A stretch of 64,000 nucleotides of DNA, taken from Eubacteriaceae bacterium. Its GTDB lineage: Bacteria; Bacillota; Clostridia; Lachnospirales; Lachnospiraceae. Position numbers and translations under genes: made by a program. Shown piece after piece: positions 63,638 to 64,000 of this stretch (within the stretch, counting starts at the first letter, position 1; each line of letters opens with the position of its first letter). The notes under the pieces are model-generated. The model was not told the DNA's origin. It worked only from the letters and a program-made list of their open reading frames with translations, and made no database searches. The stretch lies in the NCBI GenBank assembly GCA_910574895.1, contig CAJTDQ010000004.1, forward strand, positions 152,701 through 216,700. Direction: 5' to 3'.

Positions 63638-64000
63638 TGATAAATATTAATGTGGCATAAGTCTAAAAAAGAGAATATCTTCTCAAATGATAAAATATAA
63701 AGGGTTTTAAAAGCATACGAAGAAGGATTGTAGTTTGACGAATTTTAATCGTTAGAATTACAGTCCTTTATTTTTTTGCAACATTGCGTAACAGAGCCAT
63801 CAAGGTAGTATACAATTCTAAACATAGCACACAGGTAATTGTGTTGCTGATTATTATAGTCAAAGGAATGACAAAAGAAAGACCAACTATCAAAAGTCAA
63901 TAGGTAAGAGAAAATAAGTTTTTGAATATTAGATGCAAATTTATGCATAACAAAAAGACCTGATTTTACAAGCCTGATGACAAATATGGAATTAAAAACT
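63638..64000. other. Element interval without a supported gene
   Basis: AT-rich. A 67-codon minus-strand frame (63745-63948) has no ribosome site or recognisable motif and is not supported. Nothing else seen. Confidence 0.4.

Larger units (their letters stand above)
59642..64000. mobile_element. Skin-like integrated element, left part (extends beyond the window)
   Basis: Begins at the cotJC junction and reaches at least to the window edge. In order: large serine recombinase (minus), structured leader, small RNA candidate, ImmA-like peptidase (minus), XRE repressor (minus), divergent operators, short gene, phage-type activator and a secreted Ig-like protein. The repressor/peptidase pair is typical of integrative elements and prophages. 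No right end or second half of cotJC is seen. Confidence 0.8.

Noticed and set aside
63745..63948. 67-codon minus-strand frame near the window end
   Set aside because: No ribosome site, no recognisable domain, and the composition is that of non-coding AT-rich DNA.

Overview
The window comes from a low-GC, spore-forming anaerobic Firmicute, most likely a member of the Lachnospiraceae (Clostridia). The evidence is the order spoIIE-tilS-hpt-ftsH, a cotJ spore-coat operon, FabK-type fatty-acid synthesis, a pyruvate formate-lyase system, an indolepyruvate:ferredoxin oxidoreductase, a PPi-type phosphofructokinase and a class B sortase with an SPKTG substrate. It reads as ordinary chromosome up to about 59.6 kb. 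From there to the right edge it is a site-specific mobile element. All calls were made by reading the sequence; no database search was run.

Layout. 0-6.7 kb: end of spoIIE, tilS, hpt, ftsH and a cytoplasmic GH13 glucosidase. 6.7-9.2 kb (minus strand): class B sortase, an LCP-family protein with a His-rich cytoplasmic tail, and a small SPKTG surface protein. 9.2-11.4 kb: tRNA-Tyr and tRNA-Leu behind a branched leader, rpiB and a GNAT-like protein. 11.5-13.2 kb: sodium:solute symporter. 13.2-14.5 kb: non-coding DNA holding two very large imperfect palindromes. 14.5-24.9 kb: a complete type II fatty-acid synthesis operon (fabH-acpP-fabK-fabD-fabG-fabF-accB-fabZ-accC-accDA fusion and a second FabK-like flavoprotein). 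25-31 kb: a TetR-type regulator, iorAB, an amidohydrolase and an acyl-CoA ligase. 31-38.7 kb: YfhO-like membrane protein, spermidine/putrescine transporter potA-potB-potCD (fused) and pgsA. 38.8-49.1 kb: tRNA-Gly and tRNA-Phe, GH16 enzyme, B12-type radical SAM protein, exonuclease, VanW protein, AIR synthase-like/Lrp/aminotransferase operon, trmL and a uracil permease. 49.1-54 kb: Crp/FNR regulator, nitroreductase and a pyruvate formate-lyase whose glycyl-radical domain is a separate gene. 54-57 kb: AAA ATPase, then an HPr-kinase-like/PqqD-like/S26-peptidase trio. 57-58.5 kb: tRNA-Gln and PPi-phosphofructokinase. 58.7-59.66 kb: cotJA, cotJB and the first 33 codons of cotJC. 59.64-64 kb: the element.

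The two strongest points are these. (1) cotJC, the spore-coat manganese-catalase gene, is cut after codon 33 by an element whose large serine recombinase lies right at the junction. This is the arrangement of the sporulation-excised skin element of sigK, so cotJC may be rebuilt by excision in the mother cell. (2) Pyruvate formate-lyase is split: PflB (682 aa) stops exactly before the glycyl-radical domain, which follows pflA as an 82-residue protein carrying the RVSGYAV motif. Other notable items are an exactly 125-nt structured repeat present twice with compensatory base changes, a family of large palindromes in intergenic regions, two gene fusions (AccDA, PotCD), and a RiPP-like gene trio without an obvious precursor.
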